Notes: generated from the sequence alone by a model not told the origin. DNA of 12,833 bases from Candidatus Omnitrophota bacterium (GCA_028702395.1 JAQVOV010000036.1:1-12833); one strand, 5' to 3'; positions 1-7,347 are shown, numbered from the stretch's first letter. Numbers and translations are program-made.

Positions 1-26
1 ACCTTTTACCTTGGAACGGAGTGACG
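1..26 (+). repeat. 3' end of a heptamer-repeat element carrying the tsaB ribosome-binding site
   Basis: The window opens inside an intergenic element. TTTTACC is followed by TTGGAACGGAGTGAC (11-25). This matches the junctions before alr (TTTTGTCT then TTGGAGCGGAGCGAC) and leuA (TTTTGTC then TTGGAGCGGAGCAAC). The CGGAG in it (17-21) lies five bases before the GTG at 27 and acts as the likely Shine-Dalgarno sequence. The rest of the element is upstream of the window. Confidence 0.6.
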
Positions 27-707
27 GTGAAAATACTCGGATTTGATACAACATCAAAATATTTATCAGTTGCAATAGCTGATGGGGGAAATATACTGGC
101 ATCTGTTCATGAAGATGTTGGAATAAAACATTCTACTCTTCTTTTGCCTAAGATAGAAGAACTTTTAAAAGAGCAGAATTTAAGTGTAAAAGAAATAGAT
201 GTTATTGCTATTAGTATTGGCCCAGGTTCTTTTACTGGACTGAGAATAGGTGTTGCTATAGCAAAAGCATTGGCCCTTTCGTGTAATATAAAAATAGTTG
301 CTGTTCCAACAATGGATTTAATTGCATATAATTATATAGATAAATGCGATGTTTTAGTTCCATTGCTTGATGCAAGAAAAAACATGATATATTATTGTAT
401 TTATAAAAAGCAAAAAGAGGAACTTGTTCCACAAACAGAATATGTTTTAGGTGATATAAATGATCTGGAAAAAGAAATAGGAACTAAAAAAACTGTAGTT
501 TTCGGCGATGGAGTTAAACTATACGGCGAGCTATTAAAACAAAAATGTCATAATATAAGTTTGATACAGGATGATAATTGGTTCCCATTGGCAGAAAATG
601 TTGTTAAGTTGGGTTATCAGAAAGCTGTTAAAGAAGAGTTTGATGATGCAGACAAGTTGGTTCCATTATATCTGCATCCGAGTGATTGCCATATACGCAG
701 GAGTTGA
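27..707 (+). CDS. tsaB: TsaB, tRNA N6-threonylcarbamoyladenosine (t6A37) synthesis protein
   Basis: TsaB is the non-catalytic ASKHA-fold partner of TsaD. With TsaE it transfers the threonylcarbamoyl group to A37 of ANN-decoding tRNAs in the cytoplasm. Visible evidence is the N-terminal strand MKILGFDTTSKYLSVAIA and the family hallmark SIGPGSFTGLRIG at about residues 65-77, followed by a helix rich in Ala. The C-terminal DADKLVPLYL tail is also typical. At 226 aa the length is normal. I start at GTG 27, not the in-frame GTG at 21. Position 27 gives the family-typical MKIL start, a CGGAG Shine-Dalgarno at five-base spacing, and the same spacing from the TTGGARCGGAGYRAC block as in alr and leuA. 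The next gene, alr, lies 187 bp downstream across a repeat element. TsaE and TsaD genes are not in the window. Confidence 0.93.
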   Translation: MKILGFDTTSKYLSVAIADGGNILASVHEDVGIKHSTLLLPKIEELLKEQNLSVKEIDVIAISIGPGSFTGLRIGVAIAKALALSCNIKIVAVPTMDLIAYNYIDKCDVLVPLLDARKNMIYYCIYKKQKEELVPQTEYVLGDINDLEKEIGTKKTVVFGDGVKLYGELLKQKCHNISLIQDDNWFPLAENVVKLGYQKAVKEEFDDADKLVPLYLHPSDCHIRRS

Positions 708-718
708 TAGTAGCTTTA

Positions 719-894
719 AGATAAAAGATAAAAGAATAAAGATAAAAGGGTGGAAGGTTCTGAACAAAGTTTTTCGAAAGGGTTAATATGAAGTTTGAAA
801 GAAAAGATAAGAGAAGAAATATAAAAGTGGGAGAATTTTCTAAAAAGATGTCTTTATCTTTTATCTTTTGTCTTTTGTCTTGGAGCGGAGCGAC
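719..894 (+). repeat. Heptamer-repeat/inverted-repeat intergenic element A (tsaB-alr)
   Basis: The left arm (719-746) is four in-phase 7-mers: AGATAAA, AGATAAA, AGAATAA, AGATAAA. The core GTGGAAGGTTCTGAACAAAG begins at 750. A degenerate second left arm (about 800-826) and second core (GTGGGAGAATTTTCTAAAAAG-like, from about 827) follow, so two left halves seem to lie in tandem. The right arm (853-880) is four 7-mers, TTTATCT twice and TTTGTCT twice, the reverse complement of the left arm. It runs directly into TTGGAGCGGAGCGAC and the alr ATG. No central GTAGGGGCG palindrome is present in this copy. The element fills the gap between the two genes and I see no gene in it. Confidence 0.75.
880..894 (+). 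promoter_or_regulatory. Repeat-borne ribosome-binding site of alr
   Basis: TTGGAGCGGAGCGAC abuts the ATG at 895. CGGAG within it sits 4-5 bases upstream of the ATG. The same 15-mer, with one to three changes, precedes tsaB (11-25) and leuA (11306-11320). This fixes the alr start at 895 and excludes the upstream in-frame TTG at 868, which would translate the repeat itself. Confidence 0.65.
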
Positions 895-2001
895 ATGAAC
901 ACATACAGACCCACATGGGCGGAAATTGATCTGAATGCGATCAGACATAATTATAGGACAATTAAAAATAAGATCTCAAAAGATGTGATGATAATGGCTA
1001 TTGTTAAAGCCAATGCTTATGGGCATGGGAGTGTTGAAGTTGCAAAAGTTTTTGAAGATGAGAAAGTATCATACCTTGGGGTTGCAACGTTAGATGAAGC
1101 ACTTGCTTTAAGGGATGGAGGGATAAAATCTTCTATACTTATACTTGGAGCTGGTTTTTCAACAGAGGTAGAAGCTGCTTACAGAAATAATATAACATTA
1201 ACGCTTTGTAATGATGAACTTTTAAATGCAATTATACAAAGTGGATATAAAGTTAAAGTACATATCAAGGTAGATACAGGCATGGGAAGAATAGGTGTTT
1301 GGCATGAAAACGCATTAGATTTTATAAGAAAAGTAAAAGCTTATCCTAATATAGAAGTAGAAGGAATATTTACGCACTTTTCAATAGCAGGAAGAGATAA
1401 AGATTATACGAGTTATCAGATCAATAGTTTTAATAATGTCATTAATGATCTTGTAAAAGAAAAAATAGATATTCCTATCAAACATGCAGCCAACTCTATT
1501 GCAACAATTGATTGGCCTGATCCAAATATGAACATGGTTCGTCCAGGACTTATTTTATATGGTATGTATCCTAAAAGAGATTTTCCAAAAAAAATACAAT
1601 TAAGACCAACATTAGCACTTAAAACAAAGATCGTGTTTATTAAAGATGTTGAAGCAGGAAGATCAATAGGATATGGAAGAACATATATTGCAGCTGAAAA
1701 TACAAGAATAGCCACTTTACCAATAGGATATGCTGATGGTTATGGAAGAATACTTTCAGGTAAAGCAGAAGTTATAATAAAAGGACACAAATATCCTGTT
1801 ATAGGTAAAGTTACAATGGATCAGACTATGGTTGATATTGGTAATAACAAAGGTATAAAAGTTGAAGATGAAGTTGTTTTAATTGGAAGACAGTTTTTGT
1901 CAGAAGTAAAAATAGGTGATCTTGCCAGACAAGCTGGGACAATTCCCTATGAAATTGTTACAGGTATAACTGCCCGTGTTCCACGAAAGTATATTTCTTA
2001 A
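895..2001 (+). CDS. alr: Alanine racemase (PLP-dependent, fold type III)
   Basis: Alr interconverts L- and D-alanine in the cytoplasm, supplying D-Ala for peptidoglycan. The N-terminal TIM barrel carries the PLP lysine in MAIVKANAYGHG (K38). It is followed by VDTGMGRIGV, the HAANSIATI segment and NMVRPGLILYG. The C-terminal beta domain holds the second catalytic base Y260 in SIGYGRTY, then LPIGYADGYGR and GKVTMDQTMVDI. All signature segments are intact. The length of 368 aa is normal for the family. The ATG at 895 is preferred because it directly follows a shared ribosome-binding-site block and gives the usual TWAEIDLNAIRHN opening. The gene lies between tsaB and the giant fusion gene, each separated by about 190-205 bp of repeats. 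A D-Ala requirement implies a peptidoglycan wall. Confidence 0.96.
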   Translation: MNTYRPTWAEIDLNAIRHNYRTIKNKISKDVMIMAIVKANAYGHGSVEVAKVFEDEKVSYLGVATLDEALALRDGGIKSSILILGAGFSTEVEAAYRNNITLTLCNDELLNAIIQSGYKVKVHIKVDTGMGRIGVWHENALDFIRKVKAYPNIEVEGIFTHFSIAGRDKDYTSYQINSFNNVINDLVKEKIDIPIKHAANSIATIDWPDPNMNMVRPGLILYGMYPKRDFPKKIQLRPTLALKTKIVFIKDVEAGRSIGYGRTYIAAENTRIATLPIGYADGYGRILSGKAEVIIKGHKYPVIGKVTMDQTMVDIGNNKGIKVEDEVVLIGRQFLSEVKIGDLARQAGTIPYEIVTGITARVPRKYIS

Positions 2002-2024
2002 AAAATATGTTCCCTAAATGCTGG

Positions 2025-2111
2025 CCCTTTGTGCAGGTCTTTGTTCAGGTCTGCCCTGCACAAAAGGCAAATCGTTGTTATACGACGGAACCCCTTTGTG
2101 CAGGGCAGACC
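2025..2111 (+). repeat. Triple alternating inverted repeat downstream of alr
   Basis: Three copies of one word lie here. CCTTTGTGCAGG is at 2026-2037, its inverse CCTGCACAAAAGG at 2055-2067, and CCCCTTTGTGCAGG at 2091-2104. Copies 2 and 3 extend to 20-nt arms (2048-2067 and 2092-2111, one mismatch, 24-nt loop). Copies 1 and 2 can form an alternative, mutually exclusive hairpin. No T-run follows, so it is not a canonical terminator. The gap 2002-2205 otherwise holds only the candidate promoter at 2187-2195. A reading frame opens across this repeat in phase with the giant gene, but I regard it as untranslated. Confidence 0.7.
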
Positions 2112-2186
2112 CGTACGAAGGGGCCATACAGATATCGTTAGGCCATTCAATAGTTACATTGCTGTGACACATACATCTCATAAATA

Positions 2187-2195
2187 TGCTATATT
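2187..2195 (+). promoter_or_regulatory. Candidate extended -10 promoter of the giant fusion gene
   Basis: TGCTATATT fits an extended -10 element (TGn followed by TATATT). No good -35 is seen at normal spacing; GTGACA at 2164-2169 is about 20 bases away. The expected transcription start, about 7 bases after the hexamer, is near 2202. That is only a few bases before the ATG at 2206, which has no Shine-Dalgarno sequence, so the mRNA may be leaderless. Confidence 0.4.
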
Positions 2196-2205
2196 CTTTT
2201 TTATT

Positions 2206-5200
2206 ATGAAAAATCATGGAATATTTAAAATAATTTGTTATATATTAATTATAACATTTTCATTCAATCAAATCTCATTTGCATCAAATGAAATGCGGGC
2301 ATGTCTTGCTGTGCCTAGTTTCTTTAAAAAACCATGCACTGTTACTTTTGTAAATGACAAGCCTTTGGTAAAGGTAACCACTATAAATAGTGAATATCGT
2401 TCTTTTAATGATATTCCAAGATCTGCCATTCAAATGTTTTTAATAACCCTTTTAGCTGAACTTTTTGATAATGGTGTTGAAGATGAATTCACTATTACAA
2501 ATCTTATAGAAGAATCTGTTGTTAAAAGATTTGCTGTTCCTCTTGTATCCGGCAATATTTCGATAGATAAAGTTGGGTTCATAGATGGTAAATTAATTGT
2601 AGAATTTGATAGTAAAGATCAATATGTTTTTTCAAAAGAGAGAATAAACGATACATCAATTAGCTTAACTGTAAATTCCAAAAGGCAGGTTTTCTATACC
2701 ATCAATAAACAAGTACTATTTGAAGAAGTACCAGAGATATTAGAACATGAACAAAATATAGCTAATGCAATAGTAAATGCGGTTTTAAATAGCAGTGAAA
2801 ATATAGATGGTTATAAGTGGACAAAGATCAAGGATGAACCATCATTAGAGATATTGGATGTACCTAGTGATAAAGTCGATCAAGATGTCATTCTCTCTAT
2901 TTTTGATATAGACTCAAAAGGATATTCTATAGGGGATATTTACATTATTCGTAATGATAATGTTCCTATTGCGATTTGTTTAAAAGAAGATAAAGATCTT
3001 AAAGTTTTCAGCATTTTTAATTACTTTGATATTTCAGATATATTGAGAGAGGTTTATCAAAGAAAAGTAGCAAAGGCGCTTATATTCTCAGGGTCTTTTA
3101 TACCTATTAAAGGACAGATAAAAGGAATAGGGTTGTCTGAACATTTATCTGTAAGTTGTGATGAGCAAGGACGTCCGGAAGAGATACTTCATTATAAAAA
3201 CTTTCCAGAGAATAAAAAAGACACTGAATGTATTATACCTATTCTTCCAGGAGTATATGAGGCGGATTCTCCAACAAGTCTTATTTCTGCAAGAGCTACA
3301 TGGCAATATGCAAAAAAAGGAAGTAAGATCCTGATAATTGGAACAGGTACAGGTATAGAAGCAAAAATAGCTGCCCAAATAGGTGCAAAAGTAGATGCTG
3401 TTGATATTAAAAAAATGGCAGTAGAGAATACGAAAATAACATGTGCGGGTTATGAAGAAAATGTAAATAGCTTTGTCAATGATCTGTTCATTGGCTTGGA
3501 TAAATATGACCTTATAATCTTTAATATGCCGCATGTTAATGGGTTTACAGAAAAGGATGGTAAATTGTCAGCATTCGACAATGAATTAAACTCAACAGAC
3601 TTTGGTGGTCTTTTGTTAATGAGAACAGTTGAAGGTATTAGGGAACACATGAATTCGGGTGCAAAAGCTATTTTGCTTAACACTAATAATGAAGAAATAG
3701 ATGTGAGAACTATCATTGAACATAAAACAGGGTTGACTGTTACTGTTAATGATTTTGGAGTGGATACATATGCTACTGCATATATGATCGAGAATACGGA
3801 AGACCATAAAAAAGAAGAACCAAAAAAAACTAAAGAAGAAATATCAAATAGATCATGGAAAAAACTGTTAACTGTTTTTGTTTGGTCTTTGATAATTGCA
3901 CCAACAGAACTTCATAATAAAGGGATACCAATACTAGCAGCTATTCTTGTGCCAATATTGTTATCTATGATCATTTATAAAGAAATAGTAAAAAGAAAAG
4001 AAGGTAAATTAACAGGGAAGAATAGAAATTTAAATACGACTTTTTATAGCATAAATCCTTTAATTTTTTTGTGGTTATTAAATAACATTGAAAATCCAGC
4101 AGTACTTATATTATTAGCATATCTTTTAATGGATGAAGCTAATCCTCAAAAGCCTGTAAAAGCAGATGAGCTTTTGCAGAAGAAGGAAAAGCCTGCGACA
4201 GTATTACCTTTAGGGGGTATTGATGGTCCTGAAGGCAATGCTTTTTTACTTAATGTAGAAGGCAAAAATATATTGTTTGATGCCGGATCTGATCCTAAAA
4301 CAGGGAAACTGCCTGATATTTCAGGAATAGATAAATTGGATTATCTTATAATAAGTCATGCGCATTTAGATCATACTGGAGGTATCGGCCATGTTCTTGA
4401 GAAGTTCCCGGATGTTCAAATAATCACAAGTGATATTACTTTAGAGGCAGCATATATTATGCTTTCAGGAAGTGCAAAAAGTTATAAAAAAGGACAGGCT
4501 GCCGGTATTTCAAGACACAAATTAAAAAAATTTTATGATGAAAGTATTTCTCTTCCAATGGAGAAATGGTATAAGCTCACAGATACTATAAAAATACGAT
4601 TTTCACCTGCAGGCCATATTTTTGGTGCTTCATCTATAGTTGTAGCTACATCATCAGGTAATTATATGTATTCAGGAGATATTTCCGTAGAAGATCAAGC
4701 GTCATTAAAGGGCTTTAAATTCCCTGAAATTGAAATAGATAGTGTCATAGCAGAAGCTTTATATGGAGACAGAGAACATGAGAAAACCAGACAGGAAAGC
4801 AAACAAGAAATAGCAGATATTATTAATGAAACAGTTGAAAATGGAGGGAGAATATTGATCCCTGCTTTTGCTATGGGAAGATCAACAGAAATAGCATTGA
4901 TAATAAAAGAACTTCAGGCAAGCGGAGCAATTCCAAATATCCCTGTATATATAGATGGTATGGCAGTTGCAATGACAAAAATATACGAAGAGTATAAGGA
5001 TGAATTATTACCTGAAAACATGAGGTATTTAATCGAGGATAACGGCAAATTATTTTTTAATAGAGAAGGAAATATCCATGAAGTAAGAAGGGATATGAGA
5101 GAAAAGGTAATGAATCAAAGAAGTCCTAGTATAATCATTGCAGGCTCAGGTATGCTTTCAGGGGGACGCTCTTTACACTATTTTGAAAAAATGGCATCAA

Positions 5201-7344
5201 ATGTGAATAATGCGATAATTTTAGTAGGATATCAGGCAGAAGGTACTCTAGGAGGAAAACTTGGAAAGCTAAAAAGAGGAGCCCATGTTAAAAATGAAGG
5301 CAGAAATATCCATGTAAATGCAAAAGTATATAAATGTTCTTTTTCTGCACATGCTGATCAGTTGGAATTATTATCTTTTATGAATAGAGTAAAGGCGCAT
5401 CAGATCATTTTAGTTCATGGAGCAAAAAAAGCTAAACAGGTCTTACAAAAGATCTTTAGTGAACAGAATGATAAAGCGCATATCATTTTACCGGAAAAAG
5501 AAAAAGAAATAATGCTTCCTGAAAAAGACAGAAGGGAAGATTTTGAAAATATTCAAGCAGAAGAGATCACTGTTCGCGAAAAACATGAAACAAAAAGAAT
5601 GAGTAAAAAAGAAGCAGCTAAAACGGAATTAGATAAAAATCTTCCTGATCAGACTGAACGGAAAATAAAAGAGCCTAAAAAACCTGTGAAAACATTAGAA
5701 CAAAAACAGCAGGAATTTATTGATTATATTATAATTGACATGTTTGGCATGGAAAAGACCCCTGAAATTTACAGCCATTTGTTGTCTGTTTTAGAAAAAA
5801 GATTTAATGGTAGCATTGCGAGATTTAGAACGCATTTCAGTAAATTCTTGTTTAAGACAATACCATTAAAGAGCACAAAAGAAGAAATGGAAAATCTTAA
5901 AAAAGATCTTTTAAAGGGGTTTATTTCAGTAACAGATGAAATAGAAAATATCACTGAAACTGTTAAAAGTGAAGACGTGGTATTACCTCAAAATAAAAAA
6001 GCAGATCCAGTAAAGCACGAACCTGTGGTATCCGATGTGAATAAAAAACCAGAAGCAGAAAACTCTGAACAGCAGATGATCGAGATGGAAAACAAATATG
6101 ATTGGGACAAAGAAAGATCCATTTCCGAATATGATGGGATAGTACGAAAGATCGGTTGTGAGAATACCTTTTCAGATGCTCTTTCAAAAGCAAGAGTATA
6201 TATTGATGCCGGATGCGGAAATGGTATGGCAGCTATTTCTGCAGCAGAAATGTATCCTGATACGAAAGTTTATGGTATAGATATTATTGATAGATTGGAT
6301 ATTGATTCTCCTGAAAATTACACTTTTCTAAAAGGAGATATTTCTTTGATAGAACTGCCTCAAAAAGCAGACCTCATAACTTCATTTTTTGTTTTTCAAT
6401 ATTTAAAAGATCCTGTAAAAGCATTTGCGAATCTTTATGACCAGCTTAATGTCAATGGTACGATGATCATCAGCTTTGCTGCCCCAAAAGAAACTGAACT
6501 AGAAGGTATTTATTCGGATATTTGCGATAAACTAATGAGAGAGAACATGACTTCATATGCATATCTATTCAAAAGACCTGAAAAAAGTTATGATGTATAT
6601 ATGATAGCTTTGCAAAAAACTTCAGATAAAAAAATAGAAAAAGGTTATGTGAGCTATAATGGTCAATGGGTAGAGTTTTTTGAGAATTTTCAAAAGTTCG
6701 CAATATATGTTCCTGAATATCAAAAAGCAGAGGCACTTCACATGGAAAAAACAAAAAAAAATGCCCTTGTTCTATATGCAGATGACATATTCGCAAAAGC
6801 CGTTTTTGCTGATACTGATGATGCTTTTGAAGATCTGGTAAGTGAAAAAGGTCTTTTGTATGACGGTAATTTGGTTTTATATGTTAACGATACTGTTTAT
6901 GAAAAACCAGCGAAAGATTTTGCTCAAAAGATCGAAAGTTTATCAAGAGGAAGAACAAAGGTAACAATTATCTCAAAAAAAGATACTATGCTAAGCTCTG
7001 TTTCACAAGATAATATAGGAAGTGAAATAGATACTCTTATAAGACTTTTATCAGCAAAAGGAATAAAGCAAGAGAATATATTGGCATTAGTAAAAACCCA
7101 TGAGAATAAATTAAATTCTTTGGAATGCGCTTCAAAAGTTCCTCTGATATTATTGAATATTTCAGGTGTTGACAATAGAAGTAAAGGACTTTTCAGATTT
7201 AGTGATATTCTTTTTTCTGTATTAACAGCAGAAGGTGATCCTGAGAAACTCATTCAGATATTGGATCCTGTGGCTATGATCAGTATGAATGAAGCTTATG
7301 AGCGTTATATACTTCAGTCTGAGCTGATAGCTGTAGCTGCGTAA
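2206..7344 (+). CDS. Giant exported/membrane fusion protein: methyltransferase, beta-CASP RNase, methyltransferase
   Basis: This is a single open frame of 1712 codons. Residues 1-26 look like a signal peptide (MKNHGIFK, hydrophobic stretch, SFA cleavage site), followed by CLAVPSFF. Residues 28 to about 320 are unrecognised. Residues 320-535 form a class I methyltransferase (GTGTG 379-383, acidic D400, NMPH 440-443), similar to the HemK family. Residues 554-642 contain three or four hydrophobic helices. Residues 664-1095 are a metallo-beta-lactamase/beta-CASP ribonuclease with D692, H718-H720-D722-H723, H804, D825, E850, H1049 and H1071. A charged linker and a helical segment (about 1095-1270) follow. 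Residues 1285-1470 form a second methyltransferase (DAGCGNG 1334-1340, D1359). Residues 1478-1712 are unrecognised. I start at ATG 2206 because it begins a signal peptide; the frame opens further upstream (2029) but only through an inverted repeat. Codon use resembles the neighbours. The function is unknown; RNA processing or modification is an inference from the domains. Confidence 0.85.
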   Translation: MKNHGIFKIICYILIITFSFNQISFASNEMRACLAVPSFFKKPCTVTFVNDKPLVKVTTINSEYRSFNDIPRSAIQMFLITLLAELFDNGVEDEFTITNLIEESVVKRFAVPLVSGNISIDKVGFIDGKLIVEFDSKDQYVFSKERINDTSISLTVNSKRQVFYTINKQVLFEEVPEILEHEQNIANAIVNAVLNSSENIDGYKWTKIKDEPSLEILDVPSDKVDQDVILSIFDIDSKGYSIGDIYIIRNDNVPIAICLKEDKDLKVFSIFNYFDISDILREVYQRKVAKALIFSGSFIPIKGQIKGIGLSEHLSVSCDEQGRPEEILHYKNFPENKKDTECIIPILPGVYEADSPTSLISARATWQYAKKGSKILIIGTGTGIEAKIAAQIGAKVDAVDIKKMAVENTKITCAGYEENVNSFVNDLFIGLDKYDLIIFNMPHVNGFTEKDGKLSAFDNELNSTDFGGLLLMRTVEGIREHMNSGAKAILLNTNNEEIDVRTIIEHKTGLTVTVNDFGVDTYATAYMIENTEDHKKEEPKKTKEEISNRSWKKLLTVFVWSLIIAPTELHNKGIPILAAILVPILLSMIIYKEIVKRKEGKLTGKNRNLNTTFYSINPLIFLWLLNNIENPAVLILLAYLLMDEANPQKPVKADELLQKKEKPATVLPLGGIDGPEGNAFLLNVEGKNILFDAGSDPKTGKLPDISGIDKLDYLIISHAHLDHTGGIGHVLEKFPDVQIITSDITLEAAYIMLSGSAKSYKKGQAAGISRHKLKKFYDESISLPMEKWYKLTDTIKIRFSPAGHIFGASSIVVATSSGNYMYSGDISVEDQASLKGFKFPEIEIDSVIAEALYGDREHEKTRQESKQEIADIINETVENGGRILIPAFAMGRSTEIALIIKELQASGAIPNIPVYIDGMAVAMTKIYEEYKDELLPENMRYLIEDNGKLFFNREGNIHEVRRDMREKVMNQRSPSIIIAGSGMLSGGRSLHYFEKMASNVNNAIILVGYQAEGTLGGKLGKLKRGAHVKNEGRNIHVNAKVYKCSFSAHADQLELLSFMNRVKAHQIILVHGAKKAKQVLQKIFSEQNDKAHIILPEKEKEIMLPEKDRREDFENIQAEEITVREKHETKRMSKKEAAKTELDKNLPDQTERKIKEPKKPVKTLEQKQQEFIDYIIIDMFGMEKTPEIYSHLLSVLEKRFNGSIARFRTHFSKFLFKTIPLKSTKEEMENLKKDLLKGFISVTDEIENITETVKSEDVVLPQNKKADPVKHEPVVSDVNKKPEAENSEQQMIEMENKYDWDKERSISEYDGIVRKIGCENTFSDALSKARVYIDAGCGNGMAAISAAEMYPDTKVYGIDIIDRLDIDSPENYTFLKGDISLIELPQKADLITSFFVFQYLKDPVKAFANLYDQLNVNGTMIISFAAPKETELEGIYSDICDKLMRENMTSYAYLFKRPEKSYDVYMIALQKTSDKKIEKGYVSYNGQWVEFFENFQKFAIYVPEYQKAEALHMEKTKKNALVLYADDIFAKAVFADTDDAFEDLVSEKGLLYDGNLVLYVNDTVYEKPAKDFAQKIESLSRGRTKVTIISKKDTMLSSVSQDNIGSEIDTLIRLLSAKGIKQENILALVKTHENKLNSLECASKVPLILLNISGVDNRSKGLFRFSDILFSVLTAEGDPEKLIQILDPVAMISMNEAYERYILQSELIAVAA
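3163..3810 (+). other. Domain: HemK/PrmC-like methyltransferase in the giant protein
   Basis: Residues about 320-535. PGVYEADSPTSLISAR resembles the entry segment of HemK2/N6AMT1-type enzymes. LIIGTGTGIEAKIAA is the SAM-binding loop and D400 ends strand 2. NMPH (440-443) sits where HemK and N6-adenine methyltransferases have NPPY: Asn and the second Pro are kept, but the aromatic residue is His. The target could be Gln or Asn of a protein, or a nucleic-acid base; the sequence does not decide. Activity is uncertain because of the altered motif. Confidence 0.7.
3865..4131 (+). other. Hydrophobic membrane region of the giant protein
   Basis: Residues 554-642 contain the hydrophobic runs LLTVFVWSLIIAP (554-566), ILAAILVPILLSMIIY (576-591), PLIFLWLL (618-625) and AVLILLAYLLM (632-642). 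Basic clusters (SWKK before, KEIVKRKEGK between) flank them. Two hairpins, or two to three longer spans, fit. The region separates the first methyltransferase from the RNase domain. Confidence 0.65.
4195..5490 (+). other. Domain: metallo-beta-lactamase/beta-CASP ribonuclease with RMMBL tail
   Basis: Residues about 664-1095. All zinc and catalytic motifs of CPSF73-type beta-CASP nucleases are present: FDAG (D692), HAHLDH (718-723), PAGHIFGAS (H804), YSGD (D825), EALYGDREH (motif A, E850), SFSAHAD (motif B, H1049) and ILVHG (motif C, H1071). GSGMLSGGRS and GYQAEGTLGG match the conserved nucleotide-binding loops of the group. Members whose activity is known cut RNA endonucleolytically or as 5'-3' exonucleases, so an active RNase is expected. 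Confidence 0.88.
6058..6615 (+). other. Domain: second class I methyltransferase in the giant protein
   Basis: Residues about 1285-1470. VYIDAGCGNGMAAIS is a textbook SAM-binding loop of small-molecule-type methyltransferases. VYGIDI (D1359) ends strand 2 and FLKGDISLIELP gives the motif III region. It is more canonical than the first methyltransferase domain of the same protein and resembles a different subfamily, so the two look like independent acquisitions and not a recent duplication. Confidence 0.75.
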
Positions 7345-7347
7345 GAT

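Noticed and set aside
868..894. Upstream TTG start for alr.
   Set aside because: The added residues come from the heptamer arm and the ribosome-binding-site block. ATG 895 has ideal spacing and matches the family N-terminus.
571..948. Small frames on both strands across the tsaB end and element A (71 and 106 codons).
   Set aside because: They overlap tsaB and translate the repeat arms. They show no domain, no proper start signal and biased composition from the repeats.
2029..2205. N-terminal extension of the giant gene from a TTG at 2029.
   Set aside because: It would translate through a 20-nt inverted repeat, lacks a Shine-Dalgarno, and buries a clear signal peptide that begins at ATG 2206.
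3145..3807. Antisense frames of 60-130 codons within the giant gene.
   Set aside because: They are low-complexity shadows of a strongly coding strand with recognisable domains. They have no ribosome-binding sites and no recognisable features.
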